64,000 bases of DNA from Streptomyces canus (GTDB lineage: Bacteria; Actinomycetota; Actinomycetes; Streptomycetales; Streptomycetaceae): NCBI RefSeq assembly GCF_041435015.1, contig NZ_CP107991.1, forward strand, positions 1 through 64,000, in the 5' to 3' direction. A program made the translations under genes and the position numbers. Shown here piece after piece: positions 26,324 to 35,526 of this stretch (positions are counted from its first letter, which is position 1; each line of letters begins with the position of its first letter). The notes beneath the pieces were generated by a model that ran no database searches, was not told where the DNA came from, and worked only from the letters and a program-made list of their open reading frames with translations.

Positions 26324-26666
26324 TGGTCTGACTCGGGCTCAGAACTCCTTCGGTACGGCCCAATGACCCAGCCCCCCGCGTGATTCCCCTCCTGTGCGGA
26401 CGAGTTGCGCGGAAGGCCCAACACCGGCCAAGGCCCCGGACGCTCTCTGCCTGCACACGCTGAACGTGCAGCTCAGGGCCCAGGCGAGAGCTCGGCGGCG
26501 AACGCCACCGCTCGTATAGCCGCGCAGAGGTGCGCGGCTCGCCCCCGGCGTCCTAGGACTCCCGGCCCTGTCCGCGTCTCACCCCGCGACGCAAGGGGTG
26601 AGAGCGGTCCACGCTCCACGCCGCATGCGGGCTACGCATGCCCTGATCCCATGGGAGAGGTCTGCT
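26324..26666. other. No recognisable gene
   Basis: About 340 bases of spacer with only shadow frames. Confidence 0.45.
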
Positions 26667-26840
26667 GTGTCCACGCTCGCCCTGCTCGTTCTCGTCCTGC
26701 TCGGCCTGGCCTTCGTCCTCGTCCCCGGTGCTCTTGCGTACCTGGCGTACCGTCATCCCGCCGCGCGCGGGCCGATGGCCGTCGGCATCGCCGCCGTGGC
26801 CGCCATGGCCGCGATCGTCATCCCGATCGCCGTTCGCTGA
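26667..26840 (+). CDS. Two-helix small membrane protein, 57 residues
   Basis: GTG 26667 follows GGGAGAGG by 6 bases. Two hydrophobic helices (LALLVLVLLGLAFVLVPGAL and GPMAVGIAAVAAMAAIVIPI) flank YRHPAARG. No partner gene is adjacent. Confidence 0.6.
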   Translation: MSTLALLVLVLLGLAFVLVPGALAYLAYRHPAARGPMAVGIAAVAAMAAIVIPIAVR

Positions 26841-27111
26841 GCCTGCGGCCCGGCTTCCACACAGTTCCGGGCCGCCCGCCGGGGCCGCAGGTGAGCCGGC
26901 AACCCCTCGTCCTCCGAGGCGCACCCGTGTGGTGGGGCACCAGTACTACAGCCGTCGTAGAACGGGACCGGAACCCTGGGAATCCGAAGCCGCGCATGGG
27001 TCGATCCTCACCCCGGCCATCTGCGGGCTGACGCGCCACTCGCCTCTTCCTCGCCTCGTCCTTCCCCCCTTGCTCTCCCCTGGTCTGTTTCCGGACCGTT
27101 CCCGAACCCCG

Positions 27112-27187
27112 TTGACAACTGCCACCACTCCCTTCCATCATCATTCCACTAAGTGATTAGTGGAATGATGATGGAAGGGAGTGGTGG
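27112..27187 (+). promoter_or_regulatory. GntR promoter with 31-bp perfect inverted repeat
   Basis: TTGACA at 27112-27117 precedes two perfect 31-base arms (27122-27152 and 27157-27187) around GTGA. The centre reads TTCCACTAA / TTAGTGGAA. The right arm contains the ribosome binding site (GGAAGGGAG) and reaches past the first possible GTG of the GntR gene. It can serve both as an operator and as an RNA hairpin hiding the start. Confidence 0.75.
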
Positions 27188-27618
27188 CCGTGGAGTACCG
27201 CATCGACAGGCGGAGCGGGGTCCCCGCCTTCCAGCAGATCGTGCAGCAGACCAAGCAGGCCCTGCGGCTGGGCGTACTCGTGCCGGGCGACCGGCTGCCC
27301 ACTGCCAAGGAGGTCTCCGAGACGAGCGCGGTCAACCCGAACACCACCCTCAAGGCGTACCGCGAGCTGGAGCGCGAGGGCCTGGTCGAACCGCGACCGG
27401 GCCAGGGCACCTTCGTACGCCGCACGCTGGGCCGCCCCGAGACGGGCACCGACTCGCCGCTGTACGGGGAGTTGCTGGCGTGGATGGCGAAGGCGGCCGG
27501 GGCCGGTCTGGAGCAGGAGGACGTGGCCGCGCTGGTCGCGTCGGCGCTGGAGAAGCAGTACACCACCGGGACCACGGCGGTCGCGGGGGTCAGGACAACG
27601 AGGAGCACAGGTGAGTGA
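27181..27618 (+). CDS. GntR-family repressor, YtrA type
   Basis: 145 residues. The winged helix is clear: GVPAFQQIVQQTKQALRLGV, PGDRLPTAKEVSETSAVNPN, TLKAYRELEREGLVEPRPGQ. The short C-terminal tail (about 70 residues, no ligand domain) places it in the YtrA subfamily, which controls neighbouring ABC transporters. GTG 27181 or GTG 27190 can start; both lie in or next to the palindrome. It overlaps the ATPase gene by 8 bases and should repress the three-gene operon through the large inverted repeat. Confidence 0.9.
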   Translation: MVAVEYRIDRRSGVPAFQQIVQQTKQALRLGVLVPGDRLPTAKEVSETSAVNPNTTLKAYRELEREGLVEPRPGQGTFVRRTLGRPETGTDSPLYGELLAWMAKAAGAGLEQEDVAALVASALEKQYTTGTTAVAGVRTTRSTGE

Positions 27619-28555
27619 CGTCATGTACGCGGGGGAGCCGGCGCTTGAGGCACACGGACTGGGGATGCGCTACCGGCGGGGCTGGGCGCTGCGGGACTGC
27701 ACCTTCCGGCTTCCGGCGGGCAGGATCTGCGGGCTGGTCGGCCCCAATGGGGCGGGCAAGACCACGTTGCTGAACATCGCGGCCCATGTCCTGAAGCCGA
27801 CGCAGGGCTCGCTCAGTCTGTTCGGCGAGGCGCCGGGCTCGGTGGAGTCCGGCCGGCGTACGGCCTTCCTCGCGCAGGAGAAGCCGTTGTTCCGCCGCTT
27901 CACCGTGGCGGAGACCCTGCGGCTGGGGCGGGAGCTGAACCCCGGCTGGGACCAGCGCGCCGCCGAGGACATCGTCCGTGCGGGCAACGTGCCCTTCGAC
28001 GCGAAGATCGGCACCCTCTCCGGCGGCCAGCGCACCCGCGTCGCCGTCGCCCTCGCCTTCGGCAAGCGCCCCGACCTGCTGCTGCTCGACGAGCCGATGT
28101 CGGACCTCGACCCGGTCGTGCGCCACGAACTCATGGGCACCCTCCTCGCCGAGGCCGGCGAGCGCGGCACCACCGTGGTGATGTCGACCCACGTACTCGC
28201 CGAGCTGGAGAACGTATGCGACTTCCTCCTCGTCATCTCCGACGGCGGAGTGCGCGTCGCCGGTGACGTGGACGAGCTGATGACCATACACACCGTGGTC
28301 ACCGGGGCCAGGGAGGGTGAGGGCCTGCCCGACTTCCTCGGGTACCACACCCTCGTCGAGGCCCGGACCAGCGGACGGCAGTTCACCGCGCTCATCCGCC
28401 CGGAGGGCCCGGTCACCGGCCCCTGGGAGGTGGCCGCCCCGAGCATGGAGGAACTCCTGCTCGCCTATCTCCGCTCACCCGACGCGCCACCGCTGATCAC
28501 TCCCACCGCCCAGGTCCAGGGCCAGGCGTTCGCCACCGGGACGGTGGCGGCATGA
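27611..28555 (+). CDS. ABC transporter ATP-binding protein
   Basis: 314 residues. Walker A is GLVGPNGAGKTTLLN, the signature is LSGGQRTRVAVALAFGK, Walker B is LLLLDEPMSDLD and the H-loop is VVMSTHVLAELE. GAGGAG stands 7 bases before GTG 27611. The C-terminal 90 residues extend beyond the core domain as in other ABC-2 exporter ATPases. It pairs with the permease that starts at its stop (ATGA). Confidence 0.93.
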   Translation: MSDVMYAGEPALEAHGLGMRYRRGWALRDCTFRLPAGRICGLVGPNGAGKTTLLNIAAHVLKPTQGSLSLFGEAPGSVESGRRTAFLAQEKPLFRRFTVAETLRLGRELNPGWDQRAAEDIVRAGNVPFDAKIGTLSGGQRTRVAVALAFGKRPDLLLLDEPMSDLDPVVRHELMGTLLAEAGERGTTVVMSTHVLAELENVCDFLLVISDGGVRVAGDVDELMTIHTVVTGAREGEGLPDFLGYHTLVEARTSGRQFTALIRPEGPVTGPWEVAAPSMEELLLAYLRSPDAPPLITPTAQVQGQAFATGTVAA

Positions 28556-29649
28556 GCACCTTCACCAACCCCTCGACCGACGGCAGGAACGGGACGGCGA
28601 ACCGGACGATGAACGGGACGATGAACGCAACGAAGAACGGACCCAGGCACGGGGCCGGGAACGCGAGCACCACGGAGGCCACCCGGCGCCCCCGCCTGAG
28701 CGGCATGACCTGGCTGGTCTGGCGCCAGCACCGGGCCGCGTTCTGGACCATGATTGCCGCCACCGTGCTCTGCGCGGCCTGGATGATCCACCAGCGCGCC
28801 CAGATGATGGACTTCCTCAACGCCTACGGCTTTCCCGCCAAGAACCTCGACGACGCGGAGAAGGCGTTCAAGCCCTACATCGGCGCGTTCACTTCCGTCA
28901 CCACGGGTCTCACGGCGATACCCATCATGCTCGGTGTCCTCCTCGGCGCCCCGCTGCTCGCAGGCGACCTGGAGAACGGCACGGCCAAGCTGATCGCCGC
29001 CCAGTCCGTGAGCCGCAACCGCTGGCTCGCCACGAAGCTGGCGCTGACCGGGCTGGCGGTGACGGTGACCACGGTCACGCTGTCGGCTGTGTTCGCCTGG
29101 TGGTGGAACCCCATCAAGCTCCATTACCCGGACATCGACTGGACCTCCCGGGAGTTCTTCAACACCACGGGCCCGGCGCCCGTCGCCCTCTCCCTCCTCT
29201 CCGTGTTCGGCGGGGTGCTGATCGGTGTGATCCTGCGCCGCACGCTGGCGGCCATGGTCGTGACCCTCGGATTCACGGTCGCCCTCCAGGCCGTCTGGGG
29301 CTACTTCAAGCTGTCGCTCGGCGACATCGTCACAACCACCAGCAAGCCGGTCAGTCCCGGCACTACGATCACCGTCCCCTCGGTGCCCCGCAACGCACAC
29401 TGGCTCGACACCTCGTATGTCAGCGGCAGCGGCAAACTGTTCGACCCCCTGACCACGTGTACGCCAACGCTGAGGGAGGAAGCGACTACGTCGTGCATGA
29501 AGAAAGCGGACATCGTCGGCGCGTCGATCGACTACATCCCCATCTCACAGATGAGCAGTATGCAGTGGTTCGGAGCATCGATTCTGTTCGCCCTGACCGC
29601 CGGCATCGTGGCGTTCCTCTTCTTCTGGGGTCGTAAGCGGCTCGTCTGA
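28552..29649 (+). CDS. ABC-2-type permease
   Basis: 365 residues. The first 50 are an unusual low-complexity stretch of NGT/NAT repeats (GTANRTMNGTMNATKNG). About six membrane segments follow, including FWTMIAATVLCAAWMI, LTAIPIMLGVLLGAPLLAG, LTGLAVTVTTVTLSAVFAWW and ILFALTAGIVAFLFFWG. A large extracytoplasmic loop of about 110 residues with two cysteines lies before the last helix. It should form an exporter with the upstream ATPase; the substrate is unknown. Confidence 0.88.
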   Translation: MSTFTNPSTDGRNGTANRTMNGTMNATKNGPRHGAGNASTTEATRRPRLSGMTWLVWRQHRAAFWTMIAATVLCAAWMIHQRAQMMDFLNAYGFPAKNLDDAEKAFKPYIGAFTSVTTGLTAIPIMLGVLLGAPLLAGDLENGTAKLIAAQSVSRNRWLATKLALTGLAVTVTTVTLSAVFAWWWNPIKLHYPDIDWTSREFFNTTGPAPVALSLLSVFGGVLIGVILRRTLAAMVVTLGFTVALQAVWGYFKLSLGDIVTTTSKPVSPGTTITVPSVPRNAHWLDTSYVSGSGKLFDPLTTCTPTLREEATTSCMKKADIVGASIDYIPISQMSSMQWFGASILFALTAGIVAFLFFWGRKRLV

Positions 29650-29927
29650 GGAGCCGTTCGCGCCACCGCGATCACCGAAGGCGGTGAGCAGGTGAGGCTT
29701 CGGTCCTCCCCCTGCTCACCGCCGCCGACGCGACTACCTTCTCAGCCACGCCAAGGACGACTGGAGCAACGTCGCACGGGCCGTGGCCGTACCCCTGGAC
29801 GAAGTGCGGCGGCGCGAACGTCTGGCAGGAACTCGCGTCGGCGCCGGTCTCGTTCGGTGCGGCGGGCGAGGTCAGCGTCGTCGTCTCTCCTCCGTCTAGG
29901 TTCTGCCCGCCCGGATGGGCGGGCATC

Positions 29928-30506
29928 GTGCTCTTGGGTGGCGCGGCCATCGTGACGGCTCCGAGCGAAGAGGCCGCTGCTCGGATCCGCAAGGCCGTGA
30001 TTGAGCTGTCTGCCGACGAGCTGACGGACCCGGAAGCGATCGGGAAAGTTCTCCCGATCGGTGAGGTTCTTGGACCTGCCGCACTCGCCTATGTCGCGGC
30101 CGATGGCTTCCGCCCTTCAGCGTCCGCAGAATTGTCCGTGGAGGAACTGCCCGCCGGTCATGCAAGCCTGGACGCTCTGGAACAGGCTGCCGGACCGGAG
30201 GACGCCGGCGAGGCCGGCCTCGCCGAAATCACCTCGCCCGCGTTCGTCCTGCGGGTCGACGGTCAGGTCGTTGCTGCCGCCGGCTATCGCGCATGGCCAA
30301 GCTCGACGGCTCACGTGAGCGTGCTGACTTCGCCTGATTGGCGTGGCAAGGGCCTTGCCCGCGCAACCGGGTCCGCCGCGGTCCGGTATGCACTCGCGCA
30401 GGACCTTCTGCCTCAATGGCGGGCCAGGATCCCAGCGTCGAGGAAGGCGGCAATTGCGCTGGGGTTCAGCGAGCTCGGTTTCCAGCTCAGCATCCAGTTG
30501 GTCTGA
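29928..30506 (+). CDS. GNAT-family N-acetyltransferase, 5' end probably damaged
   Basis: The acetyl-CoA site is clear in the C-terminal half (SVLTSPDWRGKGLARATGSA, VRYALAQDLLPQWRARI, GFSELGFQLS). GTG 29928 is the first in-frame start, but plausible coding sequence continues upstream in the same frame (VVVSPPSRFCPPGWAGIV), so the real N-terminus lies earlier or has been lost by a frameshift near 29800. Substrate unknown. Confidence 0.65.
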   Translation: MLLGGAAIVTAPSEEAAARIRKAVIELSADELTDPEAIGKVLPIGEVLGPAALAYVAADGFRPSASAELSVEELPAGHASLDALEQAAGPEDAGEAGLAEITSPAFVLRVDGQVVAAAGYRAWPSSTAHVSVLTSPDWRGKGLARATGSAAVRYALAQDLLPQWRARIPASRKAAIALGFSELGFQLSIQLV

Positions 30507-30624
30507 TCAGCGGATGCGCGGCGAGGAAAGCGGCCCGCGGCATCTCCTGGTGTTCGGACGTCACCGCCGTCGTTCGTGCAGTACTCGGGGCTGCTGTTTT
30601 GGCCGAGCTGCACTCACCTCATTC

Positions 30625-30882
30625 TCAGGGTTCGGTCGGCGCCAACGGGCTGGCAGTGGGGTGCCCATCTTCCGCCGACTCAGCGTAGGACGGCAGTTCG
30701 CGCATCCGGCGCAGCGGCGAAAGGAAAACAGGCAGGAAGGTGAGTGACTGACCGACGGCCCCGGCCAGCAGCGTGGCACGGACGCCAATCGTCGAGCCGA
30801 GGCCGGCGAGCCGTGAGATCTCCGCGGCGTCGGCGGTGAGCCGCATGAACAGCGCCGTTCCCTGCGGCTGCCGGAGGACCAT
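30625..30882 (-). pseudogene. C-terminal remnant of an MFS-type transporter
   Basis: The frame reads AGLGSTIGVRATLLAGAVGQ then SLTFLPVFLSPLRRMRELP, which resembles the final membrane helix and cytoplasmic tail of MFS exporters. Nothing of the other helices is nearby. Confidence 0.4.
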
Positions 30883-31227
30883 CCGGTGGTCAAGCAGGTG
30901 GCGAAGGCGAAGTGGCAGCCGCTACGGCAAGGACTCCGATCCGCTGATCGTGCTCACCGCCGCGGCCGCCGTGAAGCTCGGGCTGCCGGAGCGCCTGGAG
31001 GGCCATGGGCAGCCCCCATAGCGTGAACAGCCGCTCGGTATCCATGTGGTTGGTCATGGTGCTGATCCGGCGACCACCCGGATCACGAGCCTCGTCCAGG
31101 CCGTCCTCACCCTCCAGTTGGCCAGCTCAGACTGAAAATGGAAAAGGCTCGCTTTCTCGGAAAATCCGACGGAGAGACCCAATCGCCGACGTGCACAAGC
31201 TGAGAAGAGAGAGGTCGGCCAAGAAGG
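30883..31227. other. No intact gene
   Basis: Only fragments of coding quality (LIVLTAAAAVKLGLPERLEG near 30940-31010) are seen; they belong to no recognised family. Confidence 0.4.
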
Positions 31228-31268
31228 CAGCCCCCCTTCCTTCAAGCTGGAGGGGGGCTGCTTTCGTC
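31228..31268. terminator. Hairpin terminator between converging units
   Basis: CAGCCCCCCT (31228-31237) pairs with AGGGGGGCTG (31251-31260); the stem is followed by CTTTCGTC. It ends the secreted-protein gene on the minus strand. Confidence 0.75.
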
Positions 31269-31276
31269 GTCAGTGC

Positions 31277-31624
31277 TTAGCAGTACACGTCCACTTGCGT
31301 GACGTAATTGCCGCCGTCCAGGGTCCGCTCACTCCATGCCGGGACGAAATCCCACGTGTTGTTCCGATACCACACCCTGAAGCTGTTGCCGTGGGCCTTG
31401 GCATAGTTGAAGCGGCCGTAGATAGGGTTATTTCCGCAGTGTTCCATATTCCAGACTTGTCCGGAAGTGTCATAGACGCAGGCCCTCCCGTCATCGCACT
31501 TGTAGCTCTTGTACTGGGGCTGGGCCTCGATCGCAGAGGCGCTGGTGGGGGTGACGGTGAGTGCGATGGCTCCAAGAGCAATCGCCGTAGCCGTTCGGGC
31601 TGCAACCCGCTTGACCGAATGCAT
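31277..31624 (-). CDS. Small secreted cysteine-containing protein (I36-inhibitor-like)
   Basis: 115 residues. AGGAGAGG lies 5 bases before ATG 31624. The signal peptide (TATAIALGAIALTVTPTSAS) leaves about 84 residues with four cysteines (YKCDDGRACVYD, MEHCGN, VDVYC at the end), enough for two disulphides. The pattern CVYD..G..WN and length recall the peptidase-inhibitor family I36 / beta-gamma-crystallin-like secreted proteins of Streptomyces. This is a resemblance only. Own terminator downstream; monocistronic. Confidence 0.7.
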   Translation of the reverse strand: MHSVKRVAARTATAIALGAIALTVTPTSASAIEAQPQYKSYKCDDGRACVYDTSGQVWNMEHCGNNPIYGRFNYAKAHGNSFRVWYRNNTWDFVPAWSERTLDGGNYVTQVDVYC

Positions 31625-31836
31625 TCAGACCTCTCCTTGTCTGGGTGTTAGTCCGGCGAGCCTCGCGCACGAAAGCGTGCGGAACATTCGACGACTCCTG
31701 CACGTGAGCAGCGATGATGACGCTTTTTGAGACGCCGACTGGATCAGGGCTCGAGTGACTGAGCAAGCCCTAGCCTTCGGCACCGACCGCCGGGAGTCTT
31801 GTATGAAGACGCAATCACAGCGGGGGAACCTCAACC

Positions 31837-32793
31837 GTGACCGAACTGATCGACCAGCCCGGCGAATACACCGGACTGCCGGCCGCATCCTTACGCGGCA
31901 TCGCCATCCGCTACCGAGGCCACCGCATGGGCGGCGCGCGGCCCGCGAGGGTCACCCTTCCCTCGGCGGCCGTCACGTTGCTTCTGGGATGGGGGCAGCC
32001 GCTGACCATCCACAGCGGGCCAGAACAAGGAGTGTCGCCAAGTCCGTGGCCTGCGATGATTGCTGGTCTCCAGACTGCGCCCATGCTGGCGGGCTTCAGT
32101 GGATCCGCATCTGCCGTCGAGATCGAACTCACGCCGCTCGGCGCATACCGGCTCCTGAACCTACCCTTGCACCACCTGGCGAAGACGGTCATCGACCCGG
32201 ACCACATCATGGGAGCAGGCTGGGCTGCGAACGCCACCGAACAGCTGGCCGCAGCACCGCACTGGTCTCGCCGCTGGCAAATTCTCGACGCCCTGCTCAC
32301 CCGACGACTTCACGGGGAAACGTCCCCATCACCTGCTGCCACCCAGGCATGGAACCTGCTGCGTGATCGCGACGGCGCCGTGTCCTTACGCGATCTGACC
32401 CTGGCCACCGGCCTTGGCCGGCGCCGCATACAAGGGCTGCTGCAGGAGCACATCGGGCTGCCCGCTCAAACGCTCTCCCGCATCATCAGGTTCCATCAGA
32501 CCCTGGCAGTGGCATCGACCGGCCTGGACTCGCTCGCCGACCTGGCCAGCCGGGCGGGATACCACGATCAGTCACACATGAACCGAGACTTCAGAGCCCT
32601 CTCTGGCCAGACACCACGAGAACTGCTCGACATCTTGCGGCATACAGCACACCGGCACAGCAGCGGGCACTTCCAATCCTTCAACGACTTCGGGCTCCGC
32701 GCCCCAGCCAGCCGCTACGTGACCGCTTCTGCCTCGCCGATCTCCAAGAACAGATCAAGGCGGCAGCGGCACCGACCCCCTCGCCAAACGTGA
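31837..32793 (+). CDS. AraC-family transcriptional regulator
   Basis: 318 residues from GTG 31837 with GGGGGA upstream. The N-terminal 150 residues are a sensor domain of the AraC_binding type (VTLLLGWGQPLTIH, FSGSASAVEIELTPLGAYRL). The double helix-turn-helix is at about 195-275: SLRDLTLATGLGRRRIQGLL and DLASRAGYHDQSHMNRDFRA, LSGQTPRELL. The last 45 residues are basic and may be extra sequence gained next to the IS256 remnant. The target is not evident: neighbours are a secreted protein on the other strand and IS debris. Confidence 0.85.
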   Translation: MTELIDQPGEYTGLPAASLRGIAIRYRGHRMGGARPARVTLPSAAVTLLLGWGQPLTIHSGPEQGVSPSPWPAMIAGLQTAPMLAGFSGSASAVEIELTPLGAYRLLNLPLHHLAKTVIDPDHIMGAGWAANATEQLAAAPHWSRRWQILDALLTRRLHGETSPSPAATQAWNLLRDRDGAVSLRDLTLATGLGRRRIQGLLQEHIGLPAQTLSRIIRFHQTLAVASTGLDSLADLASRAGYHDQSHMNRDFRALSGQTPRELLDILRHTAHRHSSGHFQSFNDFGLRAPASRYVTASASPISKNRSRRQRHRPPRQT

Positions 32794-32825
32794 CGTCTGT
32801 CGGCCGGTTCTGCCATTCGGTCATT

Positions 32826-33256
32826 CGTCGACGCCGGACAGACGCTTCTGCCGCTTCTTGACGATCTTCGGCTCGAACGAGCCTTCACGGTCGCGGGGCA
32901 CGGCTATCTCCACCGGGCCGACGTCCGTGAGCACGGTCTTGGCCCGGGTCCCGTTGCGGCTGTTGCCGCCGGTTTCCCAGCCGGATCGTGCTTGTCGTAG
33001 CCGAGGTGGTCGGTGATCTCACCCTCGAGGGCAGACTCCAGCAGCCGCTTCGTCAGCTGCTGGAGCAGCCCGCCCTCACCCGTCAGCTGCAGGCCCTGGG
33101 CCTGGGTACGGCCCACCAGCTCGTCAATGAGCTGGTGGTCCACCGCCCTCGCCGACTGCAGCTCAACTGCCTCGACGGACTCGGCCTCGGTCACGTTCTC
33201 ACTGGTCACCGATGCATCTTCCTTGATCAGAATTTACACCGAACGTTTTACAATCC
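32826..33256 (-). mobile_element. IS256-family remnant, 5' end of transposase, frameshifted
   Basis: The terminal repeat at 33234-33256 matches the left end of the element at 1581 (CGTTCGGTGTAA). The transposase starts near 33209 (MTSENVTEAESVEAVELQSA) and runs to LGYDKHDPAGK; a frameshift follows near 32980, after which TVLTDVGPVEIAVPRDREGS is in another frame. The rest of the gene is missing beyond about 32826. Confidence 0.8.
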
Positions 33257-33274
33257 TTTGGACGTAAAGCGCCT

Positions 33275-33739
33275 CTAGGCGCACTGGCCTCGGCCGCGGT
33301 AGTGGGTGTACTTGCGACACACCCTCTGTCTTCCCGCGTAAGTGAGGGATTGGTTGTAGTCCCTGAGATACCGGTAGTTCTGGCGATACTTGTGCACCGA
33401 GTAGATCAGGTCGTATACGCCGACAGCGTGGAGGCCGCAAGAGCCGAAGCCTCTCCAGCGAGTCCAGCAACTACGGGCGCGGAACCTCTTGAGAGCCTTG
33501 ATTCTGCGGAAAGAGACCACGGAGAGCGCGATGTTGGCGCCGTAGTAGTAGTGCCGCCAGTTGGGATTTCTGCCCCAACGGTCAGCGGTCCCGCAAACTC
33601 GTGGTGTCGTAGGGGCTGATGGCTGGCCGTCGGCCGCGGTATCACCGGAGGCAGGCGGTATCCGCAAGGGGGCGGGCTGACCGCCCAACGTCAACGGTTC
33701 GTCCGCCTTGAACTGCGGCGGATAGTTCTCCATGACCAC
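33275..33739 (-). CDS. Unknown Tyr/Arg-rich cationic protein
   Basis: 154 residues from GTG 33739. The C-terminal 100 residues are strongly basic and aromatic (NPNWRHYYYGANIALSVVSF, RRIKALKRFRARSCWTRWRG, YRQNYRYLRDYNQSLTYAGR) with five cysteines. No signal peptide and no good ribosome binding site. The stop lies 19 bases from the IS256 end, so the C-terminus may have been changed by the insertion. Membrane- or RNA-binding would suit the composition, but I do not recognise it. Confidence 0.45.
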   Translation of the reverse strand: MVMENYPPQFKADEPLTLGGQPAPLRIPPASGDTAADGQPSAPTTPRVCGTADRWGRNPNWRHYYYGANIALSVVSFRRIKALKRFRARSCWTRWRGFGSCGLHAVGVYDLIYSVHKYRQNYRYLRDYNQSLTYAGRQRVCRKYTHYRGRGQCA

Positions 33740-34030
33740 GAGATGTCCGTTCTCAGATCCTCAGGATCCAGTGTCTCGTGTGTTCAACATCAGGGGTCAA
33801 GGCCTTCCATCGCATGGCCGCACTGCACCGTCCTGCCAGCTGACCGGCAAACCCTGACGGCCTACGACCGGAAAGAGCCTGGAGTGCCAGACCACCGCGC
33901 TGGTCTCCGCCCTGCCCGAACACCGAAAATCGCGTCGGCCGCCCGACAACAGTTCCCCCTCAACGACTCCTCATCGCCCCAACCAGGACAGCGAGGTCAG
34001 ATCGCTGATGAGACGTCTGGCCGACCGCGC

Positions 34031-34408
34031 CTACGGGTGCGTGTCCGTGATCGCGATGACCTCGTCGAGGTGGTCCAGGGTGGCCTGCAGGTCGTCGATC
34101 TTGGCCTGGATGCGCTCGCGCTCGGCTCGCAGCATGGCTCGTTGCTCGGCGTCGGTGTGCCCGGAGTCCCAGCATGGAAGGAGTTCGCTGATCCTTCGGC
34201 TGGTCAGGCCGGCGGCGAACATCTCCTGGAAGAAGCGCACGAGGGCGATGGCGTCCTGCCGGTACAGGCGCTGGCCGGACGGGCTGCGCTCCGCGATGAG
34301 CAGCCCTTGCTGCTCGTAGTAGCGCACGGCGCGCACCGAGACGCCGGCACCTCGTGCCACCTCGCCGATGCGGATCAACCGCTCCTCTGCGGCCGCTGCG
34401 ACAGTCAT
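34031..34408 (-). CDS. MerR-family regulator
   Basis: ATG 34408 follows AGAGGAATC. The 125 residues have the MerR helix-turn-helix (IRIGEVARGAGVSVRAVRYY, EQQGLLIAERSPSGQRLY) and the dimerising coiled coil (RAMLRAERERIQAKIDDLQA, TLDHLDEVI), with no metal-binding cysteine pattern. It is divergent from the SDR gene, and a MerR-type dyad fills their promoter region, so it most likely controls that enzyme. Confidence 0.9.
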   Translation of the reverse strand: MTVAAAAEERLIRIGEVARGAGVSVRAVRYYEQQGLLIAERSPSGQRLYRQDAIALVRFFQEMFAAGLTSRRISELLPCWDSGHTDAEQRAMLRAERERIQAKIDDLQATLDHLDEVIAITDTHP

Positions 34409-34450
34409 GGTGATTCCTCTCACCCTTAGGCCTGACGACCGCACTTGCCT

Positions 34451-34466
34451 CTGACGTTAGCGTCAG
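34451..34466. promoter_or_regulatory. MerR operator CTGACG-TTAG-CGTCAG
   Basis: A perfect 6-bp inverted repeat between the divergent MerR and SDR genes. It begins 18 bases before the SDR start codon, leaving little room for a leader, so the SDR mRNA is probably leaderless or nearly so. Confidence 0.7.
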
Positions 34467-34483
34467 GTTTTAGCGTACCGGCC

Positions 34484-35212
34484 ATGGATATCAACAACTC
34501 CGTCGCCCTTGTCACCGGAGCCAACCGCGGCCTGGGCCGCGCCTTCGCCCAGCGCCTGCTCGAACGGGGCGCCCGCAAGGTCTACGCGACGGCCCGCCGA
34601 CCGGAGACCGTGGACCTGCCCGGGGTCGAGGTGCTGCCCCTCGACATCACCGATCCCGCATCCGTGAGGGCCACCGCCGAGGCCGCCCCGGACGTCTCAC
34701 TACTCGTCAACAACGCGGGAATCAGTACGGGGACCGACCTGGTGACCGGTTCGCTGGACGCGGTGCGGCACGAGCTGGAGACCAACATGTTCGGCCACCT
34801 GGGAATGATCCGGGAGTTCGCGCCGGCGCTCGCCAGGAACGGCGGGGGCGCGATCGTCAACGTCCTCTCCGCCATGTCCTGGTTCGGGGGCAAGGGCGCC
34901 AATGCCTACCACCTGACCAAGGCCGCCGCCTGGGCCATGACCAACGGCGTCCGCCTGGAGCTCGCCGAACAGGGCACGCTTGTGACGGCGGTGCACCTCG
35001 GCCTGGCCGACACCGACATGGCGGCGGGCTGGCCCGTGGACAAGATCGCTCCGTCGGACCTGGCCGACGCGGCGCTCGACGGTGTCGAGGCGGGCTCCGC
35101 CGAGGTCCTCGCCGACCAGTGGAGCCGGGACGTCAAGTCCCGTCTGCCGCTGACGCCGGAAGAGTTCAACGCCGCAATGGACCGCGCCCTGGCGGCGCTG
35201 ATGGCGGCCTGA
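34484..35212 (+). CDS. Short-chain dehydrogenase/reductase
   Basis: 242 residues. The NAD(P) motif is ALVTGANRGLGRAFAQ (about 9-24), the NNAGIS motif follows, and the catalytic Ser, Tyr and Lys are in VNVLSAMSWFGGKGANAYHL-TKAA (YxxxK, normal). It reduces or oxidises a small-molecule carbonyl or alcohol; the substrate is unknown. Regulation by the divergent MerR protein is suggested by the shared dyad. Starts at ATG 34484 with no Shine-Dalgarno sequence, consistent with a leaderless transcript. Confidence 0.9.
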   Translation: MDINNSVALVTGANRGLGRAFAQRLLERGARKVYATARRPETVDLPGVEVLPLDITDPASVRATAEAAPDVSLLVNNAGISTGTDLVTGSLDAVRHELETNMFGHLGMIREFAPALARNGGGAIVNVLSAMSWFGGKGANAYHLTKAAAWAMTNGVRLELAEQGTLVTAVHLGLADTDMAAGWPVDKIAPSDLADAALDGVEAGSAEVLADQWSRDVKSRLPLTPEEFNAAMDRALAALMAA

Positions 35213-35526
35213 GAGGCCCCTCGGGCCGACCGGACTTCGGCGGCTGCTTCTCCATCGGCTGCTCGAACTCCTCTACTTGAGGTTGAACTCGTGGTGTCGT
35301 GTCGCTGATCAGGCGGGTCCGATGGTCAGGCCGGTCTCGGCGAGGCAGCCGTCTATGAGGTGACTGCGGTACTGGATGAGGCGTAAGAAACTGTTGTCTT
35401 TTCGATCTTGAGGGATGCGCGTCGAACGGGAGTCCCGATCGGGTGGTCGCGGGACGCTGGGCGCATACGAACAGGGCCTCCTGAACAGCTCGTTGGTGTC
35501 GAATCACCGAGCAGCAGGAGGCCCTG

